64,000 nucleotides of DNA from Pleomorphomonas oryzae DSM 16300. GTDB taxonomy: Bacteria > Pseudomonadota > Alphaproteobacteria > Rhizobiales > Pleomorphomonadaceae. Within the stretch, counting starts at the first letter, position 1; each line of letters starts with the position of its first letter. Below, in pieces: positions 21,353 through 29,682 of the stretch. The notes beneath the pieces are model-generated. The model worked only from the letters and a program-made list of their open reading frames with translations, searched no databases and was not told the DNA's origin. The DNA is taken from positions 124,001-188,000 of the forward strand of contig NZ_AUHB01000004.1 in the NCBI RefSeq assembly GCF_000422965.1, in the 5' to 3' direction. A program made the position numbers and the translations under genes.

Positions 21353-22399
21353 ATGAAGAAGACACTGATTTCGCTGGCTGCCGGTCTGTCCATGCTGGCG
21401 CTGCCTGCCTTGGCGGCCGGCGTCGTCGACGTGAGCCAGGCCCGCAAGGACATCTCCGCCGACGCCACCGGCAAGCACTTCTCGATCGCTACTGTCGTCA
21501 AGGTTGATGGCATCGCCTGGTTCGATCGCATGCGCGACGGCGTCAAGCAGTTCGGTGCCGATACCGGCCACGACGTCTGGCAGGTTGGTCCGAGCCAGGC
21601 CGATGCCGCCGCTCAGGTGCAGCTGATCGAAAACCTGATCGCCCAGGGCGTCGACGCCATCTGCGTCGTCCCCTTCTCGGTGGAAGCCGTCGAGCCGGTG
21701 CTGCAGAAGGCCCGCGACCGCGGCATCGTGGTCATCGCTCACGAAGCCTCCAACCTGAAGAATGCCGACTATGTGCTCGAAGCCTTCGACAACAAGGCTT
21801 ACGGCGCCAAGCTGATGGAAGTGCTCGGCAAGTCCATGGGCGGCAAGGGCAAGTACCTCGCCACCGTCGGCAGCCTGACGTCGCAGTCGCAGAACGAGTG
21901 GATCGACGGCGCCATCGCCTACCAGAAGGAACATTTCCCGGACATGGCGCTCGCCACCGAGCGTCTCGAGACCTATGACGACGCCAACACCGACTACAAT
22001 CGTCTGTCAGAAGCCCTGACGACCTATCCGGACGTCACCGGCATCGTCGGCGGACCGATGCCGACCTCGGCCGGCGCCGGTCGTCTGATCGCCGAGCGCG
22101 GTCTCAAGGACAAGGTGTTCTTCTCCGGCACGGGCTTGCCGTCGGTGGCAGGCAAGTATCTGCAGGAAGGCGACATCCAGTACATCCAGTTCTGGGATCC
22201 GGCCGTCGCCGCCTATGCCATGAATACGCTCGCCGTCATGGCGCTCACTGAGAAGAAGGCCGAGATCAAGGCCGGTCTCAACCTGGGCCTCAAGGGCTAC
22301 GAGAGCCTGACGACGCCGGCCGGCGCTTCGCCCAACCTGCTGTATGGCCAGGGCTGGGTCGGTGTCACCAAGGACAACATGGCCGACTACAACTTCTGA
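21353..22399 (+). CDS. Deoxyribose (deoxynucleoside)-module ABC importer, substrate-binding protein
   Basis: A 348-residue periplasmic sugar-binding protein with a signal peptide ending near PALAAG. Its fold and segments (DGIAWFDRMRDGVKQF, DAICVVPFSVEAVEPVLQKA, VFFSGTGLPSVAGKY, QFWDPAVAAYAM) place it in the LsrB/RhaS-like branch of sugar-binding proteins rather than classic RbsB. GGAGGAG precedes the ATG. It lies 39 bases after deoC. Its gene is followed by a strong hairpin (22411-22435). From its context it probably binds deoxyribose or a deoxynucleoside; the sequence alone does not decide between them. Confidence 0.9.
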   Translation: MKKTLISLAAGLSMLALPALAAGVVDVSQARKDISADATGKHFSIATVVKVDGIAWFDRMRDGVKQFGADTGHDVWQVGPSQADAAAQVQLIENLIAQGVDAICVVPFSVEAVEPVLQKARDRGIVVIAHEASNLKNADYVLEAFDNKAYGAKLMEVLGKSMGGKGKYLATVGSLTSQSQNEWIDGAIAYQKEHFPDMALATERLETYDDANTDYNRLSEALTTYPDVTGIVGGPMPTSAGAGRLIAERGLKDKVFFSGTGLPSVAGKYLQEGDIQYIQFWDPAVAAYAMNTLAVMALTEKKAEIKAGLNLGLKGYESLTTPAGASPNLLYGQGWVGVTKDNMADYNF

Positions 22400-22410
22400 C
22401 GGAAGACTGG

Positions 22411-22435
22411 GGAACGGCGGCATGCCCGCCGTTCC
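22411..22435 (+). other. Hairpin after the binding-protein gene (attenuator-like)
   Basis: GGAACGGCGG / CCGCCGTTCC, a perfect 10-bp stem with a CATGC loop, followed by TTTCT, 11 bases past the stop codon. It may partly terminate transcription or protect the upstream message. Either would give more binding protein than ATPase and permease. Confidence 0.6.
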
Positions 22436-22556
22436 TTTCTGCTGAGCGGTCGTTACGGATCGGGACGAAAGCGGGCCTTACCCGCCGGCTCTGACGTGTC
22501 CTACCGCGAACCGCCTGTCCCAAAGGCCTCCCCGTCCGGAAATCGAAGCGCACACC

Positions 22557-24050
22557 ATGGCCGAACCCCTGATCGAACTCCGCGCTGTCACAAAGCGCTT
22601 TCCTGGCATGAAGGCGCTCGACAGCGTCGATTTCCAGATTTTCCCCGCCGAGATCGTCTGCCTTGCCGGTGAAAACGGCTCCGGCAAATCGACCCTCATC
22701 AAGATTGTCTCCGGCGTCTACGACTTCGACGAAGGCGAACTGCTCGTCGCCGGAAAGCCGGTTGCCGACTTCGGTCCGCGCGCGGCGATTGCCGCCGGTA
22801 TCCAGGTGATCTATCAGGATTTTTCGCTGTTCCCCAGCCTGACGGTGGCCGAGAACCTCGCCCTTAACCGGCTGCTCAGCGAAGGCAACACCTTCATCGA
22901 TCCCAAGCGCCGTCGTCAACTCGGCGCCGAAGCGCTGGCCCGACTGGACGTCGCCATCGATCTCGACGCCACGGTCGGCACGCTGTCCACCGCCGATCGC
23001 CAGATTGTTGCCATCGCCCGCGCGCTGATGAGCGAAACGCGTCTGCTCATCATGGACGAACCGACCACCGCACTGACCGGCCGCGAGGTCGATCGCCTGT
23101 TCTCCATCGTCCGTGAGATCCAGGCCAAGGGCATCGCGGTGCTGTTCGTCAGCCACAAGATGCGTGAAATGCTGGAGATTTCCGAGCGCATCACCGTTTT
23201 CCGCAACGGACGCAAGGTCGAGGAAGGCCCCACCGACGAATTCAACGAGGCGCGCATCACCCGCGCCATGACCGGCCACGACATCGGCCACGAGCGGCAT
23301 GTCTGGGCCGGCGACGACACCACGGTACCCCGACTGTCGGTGCGGAATCTCTCCGTCGGCGAAGCGGTGCGCAACGTCAATCTCGACCTCCACAAGGGTG
23401 AGATCGTTGGCCTGAGCGGCCTGCTCGGTTCCGGGCGCACCGAGCTTGCCATGGCATTGTTCGGCATGGAACCACACAGCGGCGAGATCCGTCTCGATGG
23501 GGCACCACTCCGCTTATCGAGCGTGCAGGACGCCGTCGGCGCCGGCATTGCTTACGTGCCGGAGGATCGCCTCTCCGAGGGGCTGTTCATGCAGCAGCCG
23601 ATCGCCCGCAACGTCATTGCCAGCGCCATCAACAGGGTGACGCGCGGGCTGTTCCTCGATCGCGACCAGCTCAACGTGCTGGCCGAGCAGACCGTCTCCG
23701 ACATGCGCATCGCCACGCCGGACATCGAGAAGCACGCCGGGCAGCTCTCCGGCGGCAATCAACAGCGCGTTGTCATCGGTCGCTGGCTGCTGACCAATCC
23801 AAAGGTGCTGATTCTCAACGGCCCGACCGTCGGCGTCGACGTCGGCTCCAAGGCGGAGATCCACCGGCGCATCCGTGAGCTTGCCATCAGTACCGGTCTC
23901 GCCGTGCTGATGATTTCCGATGACGCGCCCGAACTCATCCAGAACTGCAATCGCATCCTGCTGATGCACCGGGGCGAGATCGTCGACTGCATGGACGCCC
24001 AGAGCGTCGAAGAGGACGATATCCACGGCCGCCTGAAGGGTCTGCGCTGA
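22557..24050 (+). CDS. Deoxyribose-module ABC importer, double ATP-binding protein
   Basis: A 497-residue RbsA-type ATPase with two nucleotide-binding domains. Domain 1 is canonical: Walker A GENGSGKST, Walker B LLIMDEPTTAL. Domain 2 has the usual altered Walker A (GLLGSGRTE) and signature LSGGNQQRVV. Its Walker B reads LILNGPTVGVDVG, with Asn421-Gly422 in place of the usual Asp-Glu, so the catalytic glutamate is missing and domain 2 is probably inactive in hydrolysis. The other RbsA-type protein in this window keeps DEPT at this place. The gene is followed by two permease genes, with one-base overlap to the first. Confidence 0.93.
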   Translation: MAEPLIELRAVTKRFPGMKALDSVDFQIFPAEIVCLAGENGSGKSTLIKIVSGVYDFDEGELLVAGKPVADFGPRAAIAAGIQVIYQDFSLFPSLTVAENLALNRLLSEGNTFIDPKRRRQLGAEALARLDVAIDLDATVGTLSTADRQIVAIARALMSETRLLIMDEPTTALTGREVDRLFSIVREIQAKGIAVLFVSHKMREMLEISERITVFRNGRKVEEGPTDEFNEARITRAMTGHDIGHERHVWAGDDTTVPRLSVRNLSVGEAVRNVNLDLHKGEIVGLSGLLGSGRTELAMALFGMEPHSGEIRLDGAPLRLSSVQDAVGAGIAYVPEDRLSEGLFMQQPIARNVIASAINRVTRGLFLDRDQLNVLAEQTVSDMRIATPDIEKHAGQLSGGNQQRVVIGRWLLTNPKVLILNGPTVGVDVGSKAEIHRRIRELAISTGLAVLMISDDAPELIQNCNRILLMHRGEIVDCMDAQSVEEDDIHGRLKGLR

Positions 24051-25021
24051 TGACTGCTGTTTCCAAACTGCTGCGCCGATCCGAAGCGGCGGTGCTCGCC
24101 ATCCTGATCGTGGTGATGATCGTGATCGGGGTGATCAACCCGGCCTTCTGGCAGGCCGACAACCTGTTCAATCTCCTGAGAGCCAACGTGGTCATCGGCA
24201 TCATGGCGCTCAGCGTGCTGACCGTCATGATCTCCGGCGGCATCGACGTGTCCTTCCCCGCCTTCGCCGTCGCCGCCATGTATCTGACGGTGATCGCCAT
24301 GAATGCGGCGGGCTATCAGGGCGTGGTTCTGCCCTTCATCGGCGCGACGTTGATCGGTCTTGTCTGCGGCCTCGCTAACGCCTTCTTCATCCATACCTTC
24401 CGCATGATTCCGCTGATCGTCACGCTCGGTTCGGCGTCGGTGGTGCGCGGTCTGTTGCTCGGCCTGGTCGGCACGTCGATCATCAACATCGACCGCATGC
24501 CGCCGTCGCTGATCGCCTTCGGCAGCAGCACCGTCGATATCGGCGGCAGCAAGCTGTCGCTGATGCTGTTCATCTACATCGGCATCGCGCTGCTGATGTG
24601 GCTGTTCCTGACGCGCACCATGGCCGGCCGCGCCGTGTTCGCCTATGGCGACGACGCTGAATCGGCCAAACGGGTCGGCTTCAACACGCGCCGCACCGTC
24701 TATCTCGTCTACGGTCTCGCCGGTGCACTGGCCGGGTTTGCCGGCCTTTTGCACTCCTCGATGATCTGGCTCGCCAACCCGCGCGACTTCGTCGGCTATG
24801 AGCTCGACGTCATCGCCGCCGTGGTGCTGGGCGGTGCCTCGATCTTCGGCGGCCGCGGCTCAGTGTTTGGCACTATCCTTGGCGTCTTCATGCTGACGCT
24901 GATCAAGAACAGCCTGATCATCATGCACATCGACAACACCTGGCAGGGCGTCGTCGTCGGTTGTGTCATCGTCATTGCCACGGCCCTCACCGCCTGGCGT
25001 GACCGCAAGGCGCTCGTGTGA
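24050..25021 (+). CDS. Deoxyribose-module ABC importer, permease 1
   Basis: A 323-residue RbsC-family membrane protein with about 8-10 hydrophobic segments. The conserved segment after the second helix is MISGGIDVSFPAFAV, and the coupling region is FAYGDDAESAKRVGFN. The late motif GYELDVIAAVVLGGASIFGGRGS is intact. The start ATG overlaps the ATPase stop (TGATG). Because a second permease gene follows directly, the channel is expected to be a heterodimer, unlike the single-permease importer at 4457-5446. Confidence 0.93.
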   Translation: MTAVSKLLRRSEAAVLAILIVVMIVIGVINPAFWQADNLFNLLRANVVIGIMALSVLTVMISGGIDVSFPAFAVAAMYLTVIAMNAAGYQGVVLPFIGATLIGLVCGLANAFFIHTFRMIPLIVTLGSASVVRGLLLGLVGTSIINIDRMPPSLIAFGSSTVDIGGSKLSLMLFIYIGIALLMWLFLTRTMAGRAVFAYGDDAESAKRVGFNTRRTVYLVYGLAGALAGFAGLLHSSMIWLANPRDFVGYELDVIAAVVLGGASIFGGRGSVFGTILGVFMLTLIKNSLIIMHIDNTWQGVVVGCVIVIATALTAWRDRKALV

Positions 25022-26031
25022 AAGCCAGATCCATGAACAAGTTCACCGACTTCCGTCGCTTCATCAATCGCGACAACAACATCGTCCAGCTGCTGATCAT
25101 CACCGCGGTGATCTTCCTGGCCATGTCGGCGTTGGAGCCGCACAAGTTCCTGCGCTACTACAACTTCGAATCGATCAGCTTCATCTTTCCCGAGCTCGGC
25201 ATCGTGGCGATCGCCATGATGCTTGCCATGCTGACCGGCGGCATCGACCTGTCGGTGATTGGCATCGCCAACCTCGCCGGCATCCTGGCCGGCGTGTACT
25301 TCACCCGCCTCTATCCGGCTGCTCCCGACGCCGGGATGACGGCCGAACTGCTGCGGGTCGTTGCCGGCGTGATACTGGCACTGGGCGTCGGGTTGATCGC
25401 CGGCACGCTCAATGGCCTGTTGATCGCCAAGGTCAAGATCACCCCGATCCTCGCCACGCTGGGCACCGGCCAGATCTTTACCGGCTTCTGCATGGTGCTG
25501 ACCGGCGGTCCGGCCATCGTCGGCTTCCCCGCCTGGTGGGGTTTCATCGGTAACGGCAAGATCTTTGGCATCGCCGTACCGCTGATCCTGTTCCTGGCGG
25601 TGGCCGTGGCGATTGCCATCATGCTGACGCGGACGCCCTTCGGTCTCAACCTGTTCCTGATCGGCACCAATCCGCGCGCCGCCATATTCGCCGGCCTCAG
25701 AACCGACCGCATGGTGCTCTATTCCTACATGCTGAGCGGCACGCTGGCCGCTCTGGCCGGCATCGTGCTGTCCGGGCGCACCAATGCCGCCAAGTCGGAC
25801 TACGGCACCTCCTACCTTCTGCAAGCCGTGCTGATCTCCGTGCTGGGGGGCACCAACCCGGCCGGTGGCAAGGGCACGGTGCTGGGCGTCTCCATCGCCG
25901 TCATCGCGCTGATGCTGCTCGCCTCCGGCTTCCAGATGATGCGCTTCTCCAACCACCTCATCGACTTCATCTGGGGCGGCTTCCTGCTACTGGTCATGGT
26001 AATCAACGTTTTGAGGAACCGTGGCAAATGA
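25018..26031 (+). CDS. Deoxyribose-module ABC importer, permease 2
   Basis: A 337-residue RbsC-family permease, the presumed partner of permease 1. It has the LTGGIDLSVIGIANLAGI segment and the coupling region LIGTNPRAAIFAGL, followed by the late motif VLGGTNPAGGKGTVLG. The GTG at 25018 overlaps the previous stop (GTGA) and is taken as start. An ATG at 25033 in the same frame is nearly as likely and would remove five residues. Its stop overlaps the start of the DUF4432 gene by four bases, so the importer and the downstream enzyme are translationally coupled. Confidence 0.92.
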   Translation: MKARSMNKFTDFRRFINRDNNIVQLLIITAVIFLAMSALEPHKFLRYYNFESISFIFPELGIVAIAMMLAMLTGGIDLSVIGIANLAGILAGVYFTRLYPAAPDAGMTAELLRVVAGVILALGVGLIAGTLNGLLIAKVKITPILATLGTGQIFTGFCMVLTGGPAIVGFPAWWGFIGNGKIFGIAVPLILFLAVAVAIAIMLTRTPFGLNLFLIGTNPRAAIFAGLRTDRMVLYSYMLSGTLAALAGIVLSGRTNAAKSDYGTSYLLQAVLISVLGGTNPAGGKGTVLGVSIAVIALMLLASGFQMMRFSNHLIDFIWGGFLLLVMVINVLRNRGK

Positions 26032-27104
26032 CCATCTTCCATCTCTCGCGCGCTGCCTTCGACGAGGTCGAGCGTCCATCCGTCGAGCATGGCACGCTCA
26101 AGGCCAGCCTGTTCCGCTATCCCACCGGCATTGAGGCGATCCGCCTTCAAAACGCCCGTGGTGCGCTGATCGTCCTCCCCTATCTCGGACAGATGATCTG
26201 GCAGGCGGTCTTCGACGGCGTCGACCTCACCATGAAGAGCATCTTCAAGGCGCCGCGCCGCGTGCCGACCATCGGCGAGACCTACGGCTGCTTCGCCTTC
26301 CACTCGGGCCTGTTGCGCAATGGCGTTCCCGGCCCCACCGACAACCATCCCTCGCACGGCGAAATGCCCTGCGCCGCCATGGACTGGGCCGGGATCGAAG
26401 CGGGACATGACGGGCACGGGGATTATCTCCGCATCGTCGGTAGCTATGAATATGCCATGGGCTTCGGCTCCCACTATCTGGCACGGCCCTCAGTGACGCT
26501 CCATTCCGGGTCGGCGCGCTTCGACATGGCGATGGAAGTGACGAACCTATCGGCCGGCGATCCGATGGATCTCATGTACATGTGCCACGTCAACTACGCC
26601 TTCAGCGAAGGCGCGGAAATACTGCAGCAGGCCCCCTTTACGCCAGATCGCACCGTCACCCGCACGGCAGTGCCAGCTCACGTTCGGCCCAATCCCGCCT
26701 ATCTTTCCCGCATCGCAGCCCTGGCCGCCGATCCGGCCGGCAGCCGCGTGGTGCGGCGGGCCAACGGCTACGACCCCGAACAAGTGTTCTACCTGCGTGG
26801 CCTTGGTACCGATGCGGCCGGCGACACCCGCCTGATGATGCGGCGGCCAGAGGGCGACGCCTTCTTTGCCCGCTACAACACCACCGACTTTCCGAAGACG
26901 GTGCGTTGGATCCTGGCCGGCCACGACCAGCAGGTGGCCGCCTTCGCGCTGCCGTCGACCTGCGAGCCGGAAGGCTACACGGCGGAAAAGCAGAAGGGCA
27001 ACGTCCGCAGCCTCGCGGCTGGCGAGACGGCCCGCTTCACCGTCGAGCTCGGCCACCTCGACGCCGAGGAATGCCGTCAGGAAGCGGCACGCATGGCCGG
27101 CTAA
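26028..27104 (+). CDS. DUF4432 / aldose 1-epimerase-like protein of the deoxyribose module
   Basis: A 358-residue protein of the DUF4432, galactose-mutarotase-like fold. Segments include LIVLPYLGQMIWQAVFDGVD, TYGCFAFHSGLLRNG, LMYMCHVNYAF and an acidic CEPEGYTAEKQKGN near the C-terminus. It is coupled by a four-base overlap to the second permease and lies 61 bases before the kinase. A mutarotase that speeds anomer interconversion of the imported deoxysugar is the simplest role. It differs clearly from the DUF4432 protein at 2200-3252, so the two probably serve different sugars. Confidence 0.8.
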   Translation: MTIFHLSRAAFDEVERPSVEHGTLKASLFRYPTGIEAIRLQNARGALIVLPYLGQMIWQAVFDGVDLTMKSIFKAPRRVPTIGETYGCFAFHSGLLRNGVPGPTDNHPSHGEMPCAAMDWAGIEAGHDGHGDYLRIVGSYEYAMGFGSHYLARPSVTLHSGSARFDMAMEVTNLSAGDPMDLMYMCHVNYAFSEGAEILQQAPFTPDRTVTRTAVPAHVRPNPAYLSRIAALAADPAGSRVVRRANGYDPEQVFYLRGLGTDAAGDTRLMMRRPEGDAFFARYNTTDFPKTVRWILAGHDQQVAAFALPSTCEPEGYTAEKQKGNVRSLAAGETARFTVELGHLDAEECRQEAARMAG

Positions 27105-27165
27105 GCGCCCACCCACCACAATCTCAGCCGCGCCCCGGGTGGGTAGCGGACAACCGGAGGAACAG

Positions 27166-28080
27166 ATGTCGAAGATCGCTGTTGTCGGCTCCAACATGAT
27201 GGACCTGATCACCTACGTGAACCGCATGCCGTTGCGCGGCGAGACCATCGAGGCGCCGACCTTCGAGATGGGGCATGGCGGCAAGGGCGCCAACCAGGCG
27301 ATCGCCGCTGCTCGGCTCGGGTCCAAGGTGATAATGGTGACTCGGGTGGGCGACGACACCTTTGCCGATGCCACCATCGCCAACTTCCAGCGCAACGGCG
27401 TCGACGCCACCCACGTGCTGCGGACACCCGGTCGCTCGTCGGGTGTCGCCCCGATCTTCGTCGAACCGTCGGGCGAGAACTCCATCCTGATCGTCAAAGG
27501 CGCCAATGCCGACCTGACGCCGGCCGACGTCGACGCCGCCGCTCCCGCTCTCAAGGGCTGCAAGCTGATCCTGATGCAGATGGAAGTGCCGGTCGAGACC
27601 GTCTATCACACGGTGCGGAGAGCGAAGGAGCTCGGCGTGCCGACGCTGCTCAACCCGGCACCGGCTGCCGCTGACCTCGACGTGGCGCAACTCGCCGATC
27701 TTGCCTTCCTGACACCCAACGAGACCGAGCTCGCCACACTGACCGGCTTGCCCGTCGGCAACGAGGACGAGGCGGAAACGGCCGCCCGCTCCCTTATCGC
27801 CCGCGGCATCGGCACGGTGGTCGTTACCATGGGCGGGCACGGCGCCCTGCTGGTCGATGCCAGCGGCACGCGTCGAATCGCCCCGGTCAAGGTGGAGCCC
27901 GTGGACACCACCGGTGCCGGCGACGCCTTCATCGGGTCCTTCGCCCACTTCTACACGGAAGGGCTGCCGGTGTTCCAAGCGCTGACGGAGGCGGCAAAAT
28001 ACGCCGCTGATTCGATCACCCGGCGCGGCACCCAACGATCCTATGCGACACTCGCCGAGTTCCGCGCTCGCTTTCCCTGA
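27166..28080 (+). CDS. deoK: Deoxyribokinase-type PfkB carbohydrate kinase
   Basis: A 304-residue ribokinase-family kinase. The N-terminus reads GSNMMDLITYVNRMP instead of the GSINADHIL-like segment of classical RbsK. From memory it closely matches Salmonella deoxyribokinase DeoK. The GHGGKGANQA glycine motif, LNPAPA, PNETEL and the catalytic anion hole DTTGAGDAFIG are intact. The start ATG 27166 has GGAGG 5 bases upstream. It would convert deoxyribose to deoxyribose-5-phosphate, the substrate of DeoC encoded at the head of the module. Ribokinase is the alternative; the presence of deoC favours the deoxy sugar. Confidence 0.85.
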   Translation: MSKIAVVGSNMMDLITYVNRMPLRGETIEAPTFEMGHGGKGANQAIAAARLGSKVIMVTRVGDDTFADATIANFQRNGVDATHVLRTPGRSSGVAPIFVEPSGENSILIVKGANADLTPADVDAAAPALKGCKLILMQMEVPVETVYHTVRRAKELGVPTLLNPAPAAADLDVAQLADLAFLTPNETELATLTGLPVGNEDEAETAARSLIARGIGTVVVTMGGHGALLVDASGTRRIAPVKVEPVDTTGAGDAFIGSFAHFYTEGLPVFQALTEAAKYAADSITRRGTQRSYATLAEFRARFP

Positions 28081-28210
28081 GGAGCTTTCGCCCCGGCCTT
28101 CCAACGCTTTCCCGCCTCTCGGTGGGGAGGCGATACGTCATGCGCGGGCCGTTGCCACGTAAAGCGTTAATGCGAGCCAACGCATTGCCGAGCATCCGGC
28201 CAGCGTTTTT

Positions 28211-28235
28211 GGAACTGCTTGCGTGATACTTCGTT
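28211..28235 (+). promoter_or_regulatory. EcfG-type general stress promoter
   Basis: GGAAC, 16 bases, CGTT. This is the full consensus of the alphaproteobacterial general stress sigma factor EcfG. It lies about 98 bases upstream of the ATG of the small YeaQ/YmgE-like membrane protein, in the correct orientation. Confidence 0.6.
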
Positions 28236-28332
28236 ATTCCCTCGCCAGCCGGGGCAAGCTTGCATGGCGGACGCGCGATGCAGTCAACGTCGGCAAGGCC
28301 ATTCGTTTCAACGGATTGCTTGAGGTGACAGG

Positions 28333-28584
28333 ATGAATGACGCGAGCATTGGCTGGATTGCAGCCATCATTATCGGCGGCTTGGCAGGCTGGATCGCCTC
28401 GGGACTGATGAAGACCGATACCGGTCTGTTCCTCAATGTCGTGCTCGGCATTATCGGCGCGGCGATTGCAAGCTTCCTGTTCGGGATTCTCGGCATCTCG
28501 TTTGGTGGCTGGATCGGCTATCTCATCGCCGGCGTCATAGGCGCCTGCATCCTGATCGGTATCGTCAGGGCGGTCAAAAGATAG
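28333..28584 (+). CDS. GlsB/YeaQ/YmgE family stress-response membrane protein
   Basis: An 83-residue inner-membrane protein with three hydrophobic helices: WIAAIIIGGLAGWIASGLM, FLNVVLGIIGAAIASFLFG and WIGYLIAGVIGACILIGIV. The glycine-rich pattern is typical of the transglycosylase-associated (GlsB/YeaQ/YmgE) family. Members are often induced in stationary phase or stress; their molecular role is not settled. It stands alone, with a GAGGTGACAGG ribosome binding region and an EcfG-type promoter upstream, consistent with general-stress control. A tRNA-Arg gene follows on the opposite strand. Confidence 0.9.
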   Translation: MNDASIGWIAAIIIGGLAGWIASGLMKTDTGLFLNVVLGIIGAAIASFLFGILGISFGGWIGYLIAGVIGACILIGIVRAVKR

Positions 28585-28600
28585 CGCATCAGTTGGAAAG

Positions 28601-28677
<77 letters not shown>

Positions 28678-28682
28678 GCGGC

Positions 28683-28707
28683 GCGGCCGGACCAAGGGTC
28701 CGGCCGC
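28683..28707. repeat. Perfect 11-bp inverted repeat beside tRNA-Arg
   Basis: GCGGCCGGACC / GGTCCGGCCGC with an AAG loop. It begins 6 bases upstream of the tRNA 5' end. No T-tract follows on either strand. It may be a terminator-like or insulating structure for the tRNA promoter region; its role is unknown. Confidence 0.5.
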
Positions 28708-28849
28708 TTCGGCTCATCTAGCAAATCGACGACGGCTTTGACAGCCCTTTTCGAAATCTAGCATGTCCTTAAGGGAAGGCAGCCTTGTCAGCTAGCGGAT
28801 AGGCGACAGGCATAGCATCCGCTAAAATCAGCGCATCAGAGACCTGTCG

Positions 28850-29674
28850 ATGCTTCCTGCCGCCCGCTTTGTCACCCTGTCTTCGCTTGTCGTCGCCCTG
28901 CTGGCCGCCCAGCCGAGCCGGGCGATGGACGCTTGCGTCGGCGATCCCGCGGCACCCACCCATCGCCTGGAAGAAGCGCTGCCGTTGCCCACCGGAACGG
29001 TCCGGCCTGTCGTCGAGCTGACCGGCCTTCAACCTGCCCAACCCGCTGCAACCATCCTGATCGAGGGCGTGATCCTGCCGGCCCGGGCGGGCGAGACAGC
29101 TCGCACCGCTTACTCGGATGTCATGGCCGACCTTCACGACACGCTCGTCGTGTTCACGCCCTCCGCTGACACCCCAGATCGTCACAGCCGCCTGCATGGC
29201 ACCATCCGCTTCTCAGACGGCGACAGCCTCGGCGAACGGCTCCTTGCCGCCGGAGCCGGTCTTGCGGATGTGGCGTTTACGCCTTGCGCGACGCGTTTTC
29301 TCGCCGCCGAAGCCGGGGCGCGCGCTGAAAAGCGTGGCATTTGGCGGCAAAGCCGGATATGGACGGATCTCAATGCGGCGGCTACCAACCTGCCCGATTA
29401 CGTGCTCGGTCGCGGCAAGGTCGCTTCGATTGGCCGATCGGGTCGCACCACTTATATCAATTTCGGCGGCAACTTCCGGACGGATGCCACGGTGCGCCTT
29501 CGTGAAGCCATGACATCAGCGCTCGTTGCCGCCGGGCAGTCGCCGGACAGCTTGTCCGGCCGGGTGGTCGAGGTGCGCGGCTGGGCGAACCGGCGCGACG
29601 GTCTCGATATGGAGCTGGAATCGCCGCTGGCCTTGCGACTGCCAGGCGGGACGTCGGATTTGACAACGGACTAG
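28850..29674 (+). CDS. Exported SNase-like (thermonuclease family) protein
   Basis: A 274-residue protein with a signal peptide (LSSLVVALLAAQPSRA). The middle region resembles a staphylococcal-nuclease fold: the stretch DRHSRLHGTIRFSDGDSLGERLLAAG followed by LAAEAGARAEKRGIW matches the second half of that domain. The classical first half with the catalytic IRLxGIDAPE motif is poorly kept, so activity is doubtful. The C-terminal part (YVLGRGKVASIGRSGRTTYINFGGNFRTD) looks like an additional small beta-barrel found in rhizobial relatives. It lies 8 bases upstream of the M48 protease gene and is probably co-transcribed with it. Confidence 0.7.
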   Translation: MLPAARFVTLSSLVVALLAAQPSRAMDACVGDPAAPTHRLEEALPLPTGTVRPVVELTGLQPAQPAATILIEGVILPARAGETARTAYSDVMADLHDTLVVFTPSADTPDRHSRLHGTIRFSDGDSLGERLLAAGAGLADVAFTPCATRFLAAEAGARAEKRGIWRQSRIWTDLNAAATNLPDYVLGRGKVASIGRSGRTTYINFGGNFRTDATVRLREAMTSALVAAGQSPDSLSGRVVEVRGWANRRDGLDMELESPLALRLPGGTSDLTTD

Positions 29675-29682
29675 GAAGCAGC

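Noticed and set aside
19793-21934. 713-codon minus-strand open frame
   Set aside because: Only the last 230 residues are a real DeoR protein. The rest is antisense to deoC and the binding-protein gene.
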